A DNA stretch of 64,000 nt from Sanguinoderma infundibulare (taxonomy: Eukaryota > Basidiomycota > Agaricomycetes > Polyporales > Polyporaceae), in the NCBI GenBank assembly GCA_032821775.1, contig JAVLRN010000008.1, positions 2,356,001 to 2,420,000 on the forward strand, given 5' to 3'. The translations under genes and the position numbers were made by a program. The notes under the pieces are model-generated. The model worked only from the letters and a program-made list of their open reading frames with translations. It was not told the DNA's origin and ran no database searches. Position 1 is the stretch's first letter; every line of letters starts with the position of its first letter. Shown here piece by piece: positions 35,836 to 47,300 of this stretch.

Positions 35836-37023
35836 TCAATGAAGCCAGGAACGCCTAAAATGTGTTGTGCGACGTGTCCGGTATGACTCGTGGGGGCCCG
35901 AGCTGCGTTTCGTGTTCTGATTCGGACACTGGGCGCCCGCGCCAGTGCTCGTGCTCGATGCAGAAGGCGCTGCGTCGGAAGTCGGCGCTGCGGATGGTGA
36001 CATTGTCGAGGTGGGTGCGGAGGGAGCGGTAGTGTTAGACACGCCGGTGCCGTTGCGGCTTCCTGTTCCGAACGAGGCAATGGGGGGACCAGGGAACACG
36101 TAAGTGTTTCCGGGGTTCGTGTATACCTACGAAATACATCAGTAAGTAGGCAGAGAATTGACAGAGAAACGAGCGACGCACATCTACGAGGATGCCAGGG
36201 TCGGTGGGCGAATACGCTCCGGGAAAGTCGACGGTCGGGCTCGGCACGCCATTGCCACTCCCGCCGATGCGGACTTGTGTGCAAGACGGGTAGAACTCGG
36301 CACCACCAGCGGACATGGCATTCTGCAGAGCGATGATCTCGTGGCGGATGAGATAGTCACCCGGCGCGACCTGGCCTGGGAGAGTGACGTTGTATGATTG
36401 GCCGTGGGCTGTCCGCAACGTAATCCGTCAATCAAGCACATCCTCGCAGGTCACGGAAAGCATTCGCACAAATATCTGCTTGCCACCATCCAGACCCATC
36501 CGTCTTCTTCCCCGCCTGATCGATCTTGAACCACTCCGCATTTGACGCGTTGAACTTATTGCACGTAGTACCCTCGCACTCCGCCATGTACGTCACCAGA
36601 GGGCCGACGTTGTGCGGCCACTAGAGCATCAATGTCAATGAATTGTGCGTTTCAGCAGAGGAGATGATATAGACCCACGTTTCCACCATTTCCAGACACC
36701 CAAGAGAATACCACTTTGCTGCCAGGGTTCGCAGGCACGACCATAGTTGCGGCCTGTGCACCCTTTCCGCATGAAAGGTCTTGGCTTGTTAGATCCTGGA
36801 CGGGGCTGACATCACTGATCAAGCGTATTGGACTGTCCTCTGGTGGGACTCATGAGCTAAAATTGCTCGTTTTCGATGCGAAGAAGGACAACTTACTAGG
36901 AGGTTGATTGGGAACATTTCCATCATAGGACTTTCCATCGACGGAGACGCTCTTGACGTACCCGTGAGCGGCGACCTGCTTAGCCAAAGCAACAGAGAGC
37001 GCCAGAACGTAGTCCGACCGCAT
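35836..37023 (-). CDS. AA9 lytic polysaccharide monooxygenase, copy 1
   Basis: Five exons (37023-36897, 36839-36679, 36620-36470, 36408-36182, 36126-35836) give 318 residues with all phases closing. The signal peptide ends in KQVAA, so the mature protein starts HGYVKSV with the copper-brace His1. The second copper His lies in WPHNVGPLVTYMAEC and the axial-Tyr block is AEFYPSCTQVRIGG. After the catalytic domain come a Ser/Thr/Ala-rich linker and a basic tail (SYRTRRTTHFRRSW) in place of a CBM1. The enzyme oxidatively cleaves cellulose or related beta-glucans outside the cell. The next AA9 gene lies 1.1 kb away in the same orientation with matching intron positions, so the two are tandem duplicates. 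Confidence 0.92.
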
Positions 37024-37158
37024 GTTGAAAGGGTGTTGGGCCGAGTATGGATGAAATGTGGAATTAAGGAACGTGTTCGTCAAGAGCTGCCAGCACTTAG
37101 GAATGGTTGAATGATTGGAATGAATACGTGGTAAACTCACGATTCAGAGCCTCCACAA

Positions 37159-37164
37159 TTTATA
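37159..37164 (-). promoter_or_regulatory. TATA box of AA9 copy 1
   Basis: TATAAA on the minus strand, about 136 nt upstream of the ATG at 37023. Confidence 0.45.
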
Positions 37165-38143
37165 CCTACTAGGTTGTCCAGACATCTGGATAGTTATTGT
37201 TCGCATTTACTATTGTGGCGTGAACGCTGCCCAGCGACGGTGTCCATGGAGGAGGTAGTATGCGAGGTTGAGAAGGGCGCACAATTGAAAAGGACGCCGC
37301 GCGCATGGGGGGCCTACGAACAACCTGTTCAAAGACATGGGAGGAAGTCAACTGAGTTTGTTGGAGAGATGATGATGATCTAGAAACAATACGCTAATGA
37401 GATACATAGTTGCTTCTCAAAGGAGTTCCTTTCTTGCACTCCGAAGTCGTGTCTGAAACTGGAGGCGCCGGTCGCGAGCTTAACAGTCCTCGCAGTCCTA
37501 GTCGTTCCTTTCAGGCTTTGTTGGGGGGTGGCGGGTTGTATGCCATCTGTAAACGCGGATTACTGAGTAGCAAATGCTTGTGCCTATAAACGAGCATTCC
37601 GTCATGAGAACAGTCGTCGAGCGCAGAATGTGGCGTTTAGTGACATGGCAGGTTCATCGAGACTTGAGCGAAACTACCCACCCTAAACGTTGTTGCCAGT
37701 CATCCATAAAAACAGGGACTGCAAGCTGATGAGGACGAGGAGTGTATGAGGGAAGACTCAACGCGAGATTTTTCAGGGTATCGCCGCGGGGGTCAGACTC
37801 GCCGCCATCCAAACTCGTAAACGCCAAAACCGGCAGCGCGGCCCGCCCGACCGCCCGACGGTCTACGCTCCCGATTCCGAAGGTATTATGAGCACACGGA
37901 CGTACAGCTGGGCGACGTTCACTGCGGCTTACATAAAGATACAGAGAAAGGGAGACTGTTACGAACTACAAAAAATGCCGCAATCAATAAAAACGAGAAT
38001 AAGGATATGTCTGTCTACCTGAGACTGCTGGACCTATCACCGACTCACACATACTACTGAAGATCGCCCTGCGTCTGGATCCCAGATACGCCGTATATGA
38101 CACCGAGCATGGGGTGTGACCTAAGGATCGTCATCGCATGCCC
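37165..38143. other. Intergenic between the AA9 genes
   Basis: I see no coding motif. This stretch holds the upstream region of AA9 copy 1 and the 3' flank of copy 2. Confidence 0.4.
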
Positions 38144-39402
38144 TCATGTGCGCCTGGAACGCCTGAGCTTATACATCCCACGGCGTGGTCGGTATGAGTC
38201 GCGGGCCCAGTTGTTCGAATCCTCGTCCCAACAGCTTCCCGAGCTGCTCGTGCTAGATGGAGAAGGGGCTGCGCTGGAGGTAGATGTTGAGATTGAACTG
38301 GAACCACTGTCTGAGGTAGGAACATCCGAGGTGGTAGGGGTGGCGGTCGAAGAAGGAGCGGAGGTGAATGCCGTAGTGGATGCCGGAGGAGCAGTCGTTG
38401 CAGTGTTGGACTGGGATGCGGAACCGTTCCCAGTTCCCGTTCCGAATGATGCGATGTCAGGACCAGGGAAAACGTACGCGAACCCAGGGTTGTAAACCTG
38501 TGAACGGACATAAGAGATCTAGGCATGAGAAGCATGGCCACGAGGAGAGACGCACATCTGGGGTGTAGATGCCAGGGTCGGTATCTGAATATGCTCCGGG
38601 AAAGTGGACGGTGGGGCTCGGCGTGCCATTTGCATTTTCGCCAACGCGAACCTGCGTGCATGATGGATAGAACTCCGCACCACCAACGGAGACGGCGATT
38701 TGCAGTGAGATGATCTCGTGGCGGATGAGATAGTCGCCCGGAGCGAGAGCTTCTGGGAGGGTGACGGTGTACGATTTGCCTTGCGCTATTCGCGTACAGT
38801 CTCGTCAGTTGATGCTGTTTTTCGTATTTCATCAACTATTTTCTCACAAATATCTGCTTGCCACCATCCAGAGCCGTCACTCTTGAGGCCCGCCTCGTCG
38901 ATCTTGAACCAGTTTGCGTTCGACGCGTTGAACTTGTCGCACGTCGTCCCGTCGCACAAAGCCATGTAGGTCATCAGCGGACCGGTATTGTGGGGCCACT
39001 GAATCGCAGAGTCAGTGAATACTCCAGTCTTGCCATGAAGATGATGTCAACTCACGTTTCCGCCTCCACCACCCGACCAAGTGAAAGCGACTTGGCTACT
39101 GGGATTCGCAGGGACTACGAGCGCGGCGTTCTGCGCATCCTGTCCGCATGAGAGGTTGGGGTTCGATGTGCCCTTGACGGGGTCGATGGTGTCGATCAGG
39201 CGTATAGGGCTATCCTCTGGCAGAAATCACAAATCAAAAGAGCTTAGGAATAGTGATGGATGTGCGACTTACGAGTATCCTGGTTGGGGGCATTGCCTTC
39301 GTAGAGCTGCCCGTCGATGGAGACGCTCTTGAGATATCCGTGAGCGACTACTTGTGCGATGAATGTGAACAGTAAGACGATCAGGATGTGATAAGATTGC
39401 AT
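38144..39402 (-). CDS. AA9 lytic polysaccharide monooxygenase, copy 2
   Basis: Five exons (39402-39273, 39216-39056, 38998-38848, 38785-38556, 38497-38144) give 341 residues with all phases closing. The signal peptide runs through LLFTFIAQVVA and the mature enzyme starts HGYLKSV, exposing the copper-binding His1. The other landmarks are WPHNTGPLMTYMALC and AEFYPSCMHVRVGE. The linker is longer and richer in Ser/Thr than in copy 1, and again ends in a basic tail (SYRPRRGMYKLRRSRR) without a CBM1. Intron positions match copy 1. A secreted, copper-dependent enzyme for cellulose breakdown is expected. A TATA box lies at 39488-39493. Confidence 0.92.
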
Positions 39403-39487
39403 GTCTGGAAAGCGAAGAAAATGGTGTAGAGCGGATGTAGATATCTGCGTTGCAGATGGATAGTGAGACAACGAATCGGCTCCCGGC

Positions 39488-39493
39488 CTTATA
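39488..39493 (-). promoter_or_regulatory. TATA box of AA9 copy 2
   Basis: TATAAG on the minus strand, about 86 nt before the ATG at 39402. Confidence 0.45.
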
Positions 39494-40047
39494 TCCTCCT
39501 TACCTAGACCCCAGACCCAGCAATCCAGCACCGGCATTCATGGCCACCGCATGAATGTCCCTGCGGGATGGCGTCCCTGCACGAGGTAACTCGCGATGCT
39601 GGAATAGGGCGTTCATCTCATCCTCACGGCATCCTAACAGTCATTGTGCATGGCACCAAATGAGCGCCATTGAACAAGCGAACCGAGGTAGACTGGCGCA
39701 CCGGATAATGGTAGACGAAGGATCAAAATCTAGACGCCACGGGAGCCCAGCTAGATGAAGGCTCCCGCAAGGAACACCGGACCTGCAAATCACGTTCGCA
39801 TCTCCAACCGGCTGATATCGCTCCGAAGGCAATCATAAGCTCGTCGCATTGCCTGAGCACAGCTTCGAGAAGGATGGATTCTGCGCGTCTGCATGTTGCA
39901 GCGAGGCTCAGGTACAACGAGGATTCCGCGACATCGCCTATTTCCCAACGAACATGGGACGCCTGCGCTGAAGGATTCGTCCAATGCGTCAACCATCCCT
40001 CGAAGGTTCAAAGTTATCGACATGCGCGCACCACGGTGGGACACCTC

Positions 40048-41160
40048 AAAACCTCGCACGACGCCGTCAAGCCACTCCTTCAGCCTACACCGGAATTCAG
40101 GATCCTTCATCTCTTGCGCACGTCCTATCCTGCCTGACGGGACTAAGTCCTGCCGAACCGACACGTGTTAGCCATGCACAGAACAGGAATCGGGACCTGG
40201 AAAACGGAAGTGAACGCACCCGGCCTCATAGATTGACACTCTCTGTGGTCGTGCCGGCGTAGAGCTGTCGAGAGCACCGATAGGTGCCGAATACAGCATG
40301 CTACATAGCGTGCTTCTGCGATAAGCGCCAAAGGAAGTAAGCATAACAAATCTCGTACTCCAGCAGCATTGCGAAAGAGACACGCACTCGACCTTTGAGA
40401 TGTGTCTCTGCAGTTGGTGTTGAGATTTTCCAGATGCAGCGAGACGGAAACGGTAGACTGCTCCGTCTACCTGCGGATAGGTAAGCCCCGGGCCGTTTCC
40501 ATGAGTGTTGGACATCTTTGGCGCAGATGATCTGCAGGACATCGGGACGGGATAACAACATGCCGATAACGGAAGGTGGCGAAGATGAGATGCGAACGGG
40601 ACGATTACGGCGCTGGAGTCGGCAGGACGCTGCGGAGATCGTGCACGCACCGATCACGTTGGCTCATCGTACCCGTCCTTCGTGGCTGCTCGATGGGAGG
40701 GTACATAACCCCGCATTGTCGAAGAGAACATCGAGGCGTCCTGCGTGGATACAGGGCTGCGAACGCCAGTGGAGGGTTGCAAGACAACAGTCGCACCCTG
40801 AGGAACATCTCGACTGCAATCCTGGACATGATTGAACTCAGTTCCGGGGGGTCGAAGTGCAAGCGCCACGCACCCCGCCTCACGCTGCAACTCCTCGATC
40901 GTTTCCTGAACCTCGCGCGCGTTGCGTCCACGGATGGGGCCCTTCGTGTTGCGGTTCAGAAAGTCTACATGAACGTCGTGAGGTGAGTACAAATTGCGCG
41001 GGATGGGTGCCCTATGGTGGCCGGTGATCATCGGAGTGCGGAAGTAACTCGCCTTGACAGTTCCTTTGCCGATGTCTGCATGTCCGCCAAAGACGATCAT
41101 CACCATCTTCGAGAGGGCAGGAATCTGGTCGACGTTCCACTGGGGCTTCGGAGGGGACAT
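40048..41160 (-). pseudogene. Short-chain dehydrogenase/reductase, decayed
   Basis: The minus strand starts MSPPKPQWNVDQIPALSK, typical of fungal SDRs of the retinol dehydrogenase/WWOX type. The cofactor motif, usually TGGxxGIG, reads FGGHADIGKGT here, so a key Gly is lost. A Glu-Leu-rich helix (ETIEELQREAG) and, in a different frame, CGVMYPPIEQ (normally NNAGVMxPP) follow. The 3' part shows LYSAPIGAL and then RIGRAQEMKDPEFRCRLKEW, the usual C-terminus. No single frame joins these blocks and most of the middle, with the YxxxK site, is not recognisable. It was once an NAD(P)-dependent oxidoreductase. Confidence 0.75.
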
Positions 41161-43142
41161 GTTTGCAGAACAGTGCCCCACATGCGCCAGACATGGTCTG
41201 TTCGCGTTTCTGACCGAATTGAGGGTAGCTTCTACGCGACAGGAATGGGTCAGGCGAGTTGCAGGGCGACAAACACAGTCGCCGCCTGATATAAACACGG
41301 CACGACCGGTATGAGTCCTACGGCTGAACAACCAATCGGTTCACGCCCGACGCATTGTGCGACCGTCATACGAAACACCTCTGACCCGCTAAGACCACAC
41401 GGGCGACGTGCGAGATTGCCTCAAATAGATGTTCAACAGTGAACGTACCGCCGCATGGAGGATGCACAAGATCTGCGCCTTCTGTACCGTTCAAACTGCT
41501 CGTTTTGGACGGCGGGGAAAGTCTCCTTGATCAGATAGTGGAGGTTTGAGGAGGGTGCAGGAGCGGATAGATGGATAGGCGGTGAGGAAAAGGGACAGAT
41601 GTGCCTGGATCTGTGCACCTGCCCCGAAGGCGACGATGCTTGTCGGCTCAGATCTAGCTGGCGGGCAGCAGCAGCCGTGCGGAGAGAAGTGAGCCTGAAA
41701 ACGCGAACTTCACCACAGAACGGTACACGATCCGCGTTACCGTCACTCAAACCCGCTTCACGTCAACGAGGAAGGTCAAAGGGTAGGTATAGCCATGCCT
41801 GTCCCAATATCAGGGTACGGGTGGATAGAAATTATGGTATTCGACTTCGCTCTGCTCCCAAACACTTACAAAAGCAATAGATGATTTACGCACCTGCAGC
41901 GTTCATGAGCGCTGTCAGGATCCTCGCATTCACAATCGCCTTCACCCCTCCGGTCCTCTCATCCACGATGATCGTGCTCGCCGGTAGCCTCGGTCCTTGA
42001 GATCCTGCGGCGCCGTCGCGGCGGGGACGGAAACCACCTTCATCGCCGCTCCTGCCGACGCGATTCGACATGGCATGAAAAGGTTTGCATGGTTTGCTAA
42101 GGGCACATTTATCCGGTGGGGCTGTTTGGGTCTGATCTTGAAAGGCGGGAGAAAAGACGTCGGTCATGAGGTTGATGAGTTCATCGGGGCTGAAATGCGC
42201 GGTCGCTATTGAGCATCGGTAGCTGATAATATGTTCAGAGACATCTGGAGAGCAGCCATGGTCATCGCTGAGGGCGGGACGGCTAGAGGGGGGGAGGATG
42301 AATACATATGTTCAAGGTCCAAGTCGAAAGTGGCCTCGGCGCCTGTGAGATACGCTCCGATAACTCCCGGTGCCGTCCGACTGATCCTTTCAGTGTTGGT
42401 GTCCAGTGCAAACCACCGTCTTCAAGTTCTTGTCAAGTTGCGCCAAGGTTCGAGTTTGGCTCGCTCGAGCGTCTGCCCTCCAATTTTCCAGACAACCTGC
42501 CAAATGTCTGCCGAAGATTGAACCGTCGTCCACAGGATTGGTATGCCGTCCTGCCACGCTAGTCCACTGGTGACGTAGCTGCCAAGTCTCGGGCCATATC
42601 TGGACCCATCGGTGAGCAGACGGTCTCCGAAATCTCTTCTGTGATATAGGGCTTGTATCGAACAGCGACCATCCCATACAAAACTATAGAAGGTGACAGG
42701 TTACCGAGAGCGCGGCCTTGGATTAAGACGTCCCTAGGTGCGAGAGCCCATCGATTCCACGCAAGACGAGCAGCATGCAGATGCGGAATGTAGGAGGTAT
42801 TTTCAGCTTGCCTAGGCCGTATCCATCGAGCTATCCCACCGCTGTGGAATTGCGCCAAAGCAAACCATAATCAATGGTCGCTTCAGGTTTCCCCAACATG
42901 AGCCGTACGCTGCGAAGATCCGGAAGTCGTAGTCCTGTTCCGGCAGCGGCCTTCGATCACCCAAAAAGTGGCATCACCAACCCCATCACGTCCATGTTCG
43001 TCCGAACACGCGGGTATATGACTCCCCCACCTGGCATCCCTTCGCCGGTCTTCGTTGGAATCCCCCACTTCCGACCGCTCACGTTGCCCTCCGCTTCATC
43101 CACACACTAACCTCACGTTCGTTATCCACCTTCCTTTCAGAC
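41161..43142. other. Unassigned; coding-like minus-strand stretch at 42.24-42.72 kb
   Basis: Read on the minus strand, 42720-42310 gives, in changing frames, YHRRDFGDRLLTDGSRYGP, GLAWQDGIPILWTTVQSSAD, WKIGGQTLERAKLEPWRNL and FALDTNTERISRTAPGVIG. This reads like real protein broken by frame changes, but I do not recognise the family. The rest of the stretch shows nothing. Confidence 0.35.
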
Positions 43143-44186
43143 ATGGTCTCTTCTCTCGCCCGCATGCTCGTCCTGACTCTCTGCATGACGTCTGTTGTGG
43201 CGGCTCATGGAACTCTCGCGCCTTCTCGAACAACCCGCGATGATTCCTCCACGCCCCTCAATCCCGTGAACGCCGTCACCACCTCTGTCGCCATGAATGA
43301 TCTCGAGCCGCTCACCAACGGACAACGTTTCGCCCGTGGTCTCCCGCCCAACCGTCCTCGACGCGCCCCCATCCGTCGCGCCCTCAAACCTCGCCAGTCG
43401 GCCGCCGCCTGCCCCGTGCAAACCCAGACGGGTTTTATCAGTGCAACATTCAACTCCGTGACAGGATATCTGGCGGCGGCTACGAACTCCTTCGGCGAGT
43501 TCTACACAGTAACCCCGACCACTGTGAGCGCCCTTCAGATCTCCTTCTGCCCGGATCCCACCCAGCGCACCTTCGCGATCAGCACAGCCGTGAGTAGAGT
43601 GCCTCGTCCCAACTGACCGTCGGTCTGAGTCTCTGACCATATGCTCGTTCCTCAGAACGGCTTCACAGACTACCCGTTCCTCGGCGTGGTCCAAGGCTTC
43701 ACCTCGGACGGCATCAACTTCAAAGTCGCCTCGCCAGACTATGCCGTCTTTGCGGGCATCGCGGACCGTGCGCTCCTTCCTCCGTCTCTACGCTCACTTA
43801 CTAGTGTGTTGACGTGCCCATTCTCGTTCATCCTCCAGCATCCGTTGCGTCCCCGGCTGACACTCCCAACTCCTTCACTCAGGCGACGAGCACTGTCCGG
43901 AACGCCGAGTCCGCCATTTGGCTCCTGGGCAACAACAACCAACTCGTCCCCACCTGGATAAACTCGGACGGGAGTCTCGATGTGCCGGTCTTGCTGTACA
44001 CCACATACGAGGGTGGCATGTTTGTGATTACCGGCGACGCGGGCCAGTTTGCCGCGAAATACAGCGTCCCAATTTCTAATGCCGTACGAATTTTTTTCCT
44101 CCGAACGGCTGTCCAGAGAAACGTCTACTGACTGTCCATCCCAGGTGTTTACGTTTGTTCCTACGGCAGTGGCGCGGCCGCCGTAA
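43143..44186 (+). CDS. Small secreted protein of unknown function
   Basis: Four exons (43143-43589, 43656-43767, 43839-44083, 44145-44186) give 281 residues with all phases closing. A signal peptide is clear (RMLVLTLCMTSVVAAHG). A basic propeptide-like stretch follows (NRPRRAPIRRALKPRQS), so cleavage at a dibasic site is possible. The mature part is compact, with GFISATFNSVTGYLAAATNS, two Cys and NAESAIWLLGNNNQLVPTWI. This pattern is familiar from agaricomycete secreted hypothetical proteins, but no function is known to me. It may act at the cell wall or outside the hypha. Confidence 0.75.
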
Positions 44187-44564
44187 GTAGCGGACGATTT
44201 GGCGATCGGTTTCGTGAGCGTCCACCGATTCCGGTCGTACTTTTGCTGGGAGGTTTCAGAGACTCAGAGAACGAGAACGACGACCAACAATCCTCATGCG
44301 TAACCACTTATCCAATGTTCTGTAGTAGGCGTGGATGAGATCTATGTCGTTTAGGATGATCCGCAACGCCGATTGTGTTTCGTGGCTGTACCAGTAACTA
44401 GGCATTGCTCGATGAGTTCAGGTTACGATTGCTCGAAAACTTGCCACTCAGATCTACATCGCGAACGACACAAGAGGGGATCACGCAGAGAGCGCCTCAA
44501 CCCTCTGCGCGACGCCCGCGGTTTCATCTAGGATGCTCGTGTCGAACGCCCACCGCATCGTCTT

Positions 44565-46258
44565 CTACACCTCCTCCCCGAGCACCGCCAACTTCTCGCG
44601 AGGGTACCGCCCTGCCTGGCTCTCTTCCGCACTCACGTCCTCCCAGCCCGCGCGCCGCAGCTGGTACGTCGCCCCTTGCCTATCAGAGCCCCGCCAGACG
44701 GCCTGCGTGAACGGCCGCCGCACGTCATCGTAGATAGCCAGCGCCGCTGGGAGGTTTGCAAGCGTGACGGACGGGTGGGAGATAATCGTGGCAAGGATGA
44801 AGCCGTCCTCGAATGCCAGGCCTGCGCCGGCCCCTTGGTGCGGGAGCATCCCATGGGCCTGGGAGGTGCGTATTAACGTACTCTATGCGCTCGGAGGGAA
44901 AAGCGGGAGGAACGTACCGCGTCTCCGATGATGGCGGCGCGCCCTTTGAAGAAGGTCGGCAGCATGCGCGCGCCGTGCATCGCCCAGCAGAACGGCTCTT
45001 TTAGGCACTAAAAAAGAGTAATGCGATCAATGGAACCCCGTGTAGCTGAGTGCACGACTCGACACACCTTGATCACTGCGAGAGCTTTCGGGTCCCACCC
45101 TTCGAACTCCTTCAGGATCGCCTCTGCTGTCGTCGATTCCACCCACGGGCCGTCGTACACGGTGCCCTCCCCGGGATAATACACGACCCCGACGACGTTG
45201 ACGAACTTGCCGCCCGAGACGGGGAACGTTACGATGTCCTGCGGGGTTCGTCAGTCAGCATGTCTAGGTGGGCGTTGCTGACGTTCCACGCACCTTGTGC
45301 TTTCCAAATCGCTGCGAAGCGGAGAAAGTGTCAACAGCGATCGTACGTGGAGAGAAAACGGAAGGGCATGAATATACTCACGACCTGAGGAGTGAGCGCG
45401 TACTCGACAAGGTCCTCCGGCAGATCGCTGGTGGCCACCAAACCGCGGTACGCGATCTGGCGCGACCAGATGGGCTCGATCATCGAGCGGAGTCGCGAGG
45501 CCTCGTCGGCTTGGCCGCGCCTCGTGGCGTCGTCCGCGAGGCCGTTGAAGATAGTGCGGCGGACGGCGGAGCGGATGCCGTCGCTGCCGATGACGAGGTC
45601 GCACGTCGCCGTTGTCCCATCCTGGAAGTGCAGGGTGATGGGCTCGGTCGGGGAGGGCTCCGAGTAGGATGCGAGGCGCTTGGAGAAGTGCATCCTGCCG
45701 CCGGCATCGAGGTGCTTGGCGAAGAGGTGTTGGAGGACGGACCTCTGGAACGTGTGCACTGTAGCAGAAATAAATCCCCGTTTGTCAGACGGATGCTCCG
45801 CGAGAGGTATGGCATGCTCACGCTGGGTGATCTGGGTGATTTCCACGATTTTCCCTTCGTCCCCCTTGCGGAACAAGATGGGAAAACCTAAGCCGAGGAC
45901 ATGACTCGTTAGGTCGAAGCGCAAGGTCTCGAGAAACGAAAACGGCGCACCGAGGGGATCTTTGGTACCAGTGATGGTGAGCAACTCGTCCTCGAGTCCG
46001 AGCTCCCTCAGGATCTCCCAGACGCGGGGCGACATACCGATGCCGGCGCCGACCTCGGTGAGCTCAGCGGAGGACTCGTAGATGTCGAAGTGCACGTCTT
46101 TCGCGTACTTCTTGAAGAACAGGCCAAGGAGAAGGCCTCCCATGCCACCGCCGCTGAAAGAAAACCATGGGTTAGCGGACTACACGCCGGGACAACAGCC
46201 GGACAGATACGTACATGATGGCGACGCGCAACTTGGGTTGGTTAGTTATGAGAATCAT
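44565..46258 (-). CDS. FAD-dependent monooxygenase, copy C, C-terminally truncated
   Basis: Eight exons (46258-46215, 46153-45951, 45887-45822, 45758-45382, 45311-45294, 45238-45068, 45007-44918, 44858-44565) match copies A and B in number, phase and nearly all lengths, including the 18-nt microexon. GGGMGG near residue 16, GSDGIRS near 162 and GDAAHGMLPHQGAG near 321 are intact. An in-frame TAG at 44565-44567 ends the protein at 420 residues, about 30 short of copy A. The lost end is still readable beyond the stop (RWAFDTSILDE, to a TGA at 44481-44483), so the stop is recent. All cofactor motifs are kept, so the enzyme could still fold, though loss of the last helix may destabilise it. Unlike copies A and B it has no 7-TM neighbour. 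Confidence 0.8.
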
Positions 46259-46305
46259 GTTGTATCGGATGTGTGGCGATGGGATACCAGCGCCCGTCGC
46301 GAGCC

Positions 46306-46312
46306 CTTATAT
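46306..46312 (-). promoter_or_regulatory. TATA box of FAD monooxygenase copy C
   Basis: ATATAAG on the minus strand, about 50 nt upstream of the ATG at 46258. Confidence 0.5.
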
Positions 46313-47014
46313 GCATGTCTGTACGAAAGGAAGAAGGTTCACGTCGGACGTGTAGCGCTTGAGACGGATCGACCGACAAGCTTTCCGCCATACCTCGCGA
46401 CGGGATGTGGGTCGAGTCGCGCGCATTGATTCACGCGATGGAGGCTTCTCCCGAACGGTCTTGCCAGGGGAAGTCGTCAGCGGCACGGCACACGTATCGT
46501 GGTTCGGCACGGACTGATCCTCGTCCGTCGGATGGAGTCGGCGTGGCCCGCCGTTGGCGACGCAATAGATAAAGGGACGTACACAGCCGCCTGTATGGAC
46601 CTACAACGAGGTCGGATGGGAAGAGACAGGTTTAGGAAAGATTTCGCGCGAGGTGCGGGGAGCCGATGGGTCTGACCAAGAGACTGACAGACACAGCCGT
46701 CATCGTCCTCGCTGGAAGCCTGGAACTGCGCCGTTAGTAAGCGAAGCATCCACATTTGATCCGCAACCACTCCACGCGAGCTAACAGAACAAGAGGCTAC
46801 ACATGGTGACTGGTCAGAAAGGACGCAGAAAGTAAATGAAGTCCAGCCGCGGCCAACGGTGTCAACGCGCTTGACGCGTCAGTTTAGGGCAGGCCCTTCC
46901 GCGTTCCGCGTCATGCGCTGGCGGCTGCGTAGGTCGGAACCCCATCTCCTCCTCCTCCTCCTCTCCCTCCAGCATTCCAGTGGCATTTCCCAGCGCATAT
47001 GGATGTTTTCTGTT

Positions 47015-47300
47015 CAAGATATACTCATGGCCCCTGAACGGGTGGACGAAAGACTTTCTCGGCAAGTAATATACATCTGCGACGCTCTCACGCCCGAGCA
47101 CAATGAAAGATGGCTCCCTCTTCCTAATCGACTTCGATGCAGGCGCGATAACGTACCACATGAAGGCCAAGTAAGTGGTCGGTATGCCTGCGACGTTGAT
47201 CAACGACTGACACTTGAGCAACTGTAATAGGCATGGGAAGCGCTCTCAGGAGAGGGATGTAGAGTTCTGCGAGGAGGAGCCCGTTTTCGAGGAGGAATAG
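47015..47300 (+). pseudogene. F-box family relic, C-terminal zinc-finger end
   Basis: The end reads ICDALTPEH and, one frame over, ITYHMKAKHGKRSQERDVEF, then Glu residues and a TAG. This parallels CRICDSHTPEG and YHMKAKHGRDFAEDDVQF at the end of the F-box gene at 31332-33983. The intron inside the codon after MKA is kept at the same place in both, so this is a DNA-level copy, not a retrocopy. A frameshift near 47100 separates the two blocks and the rest of the gene is absent. Confidence 0.65.
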
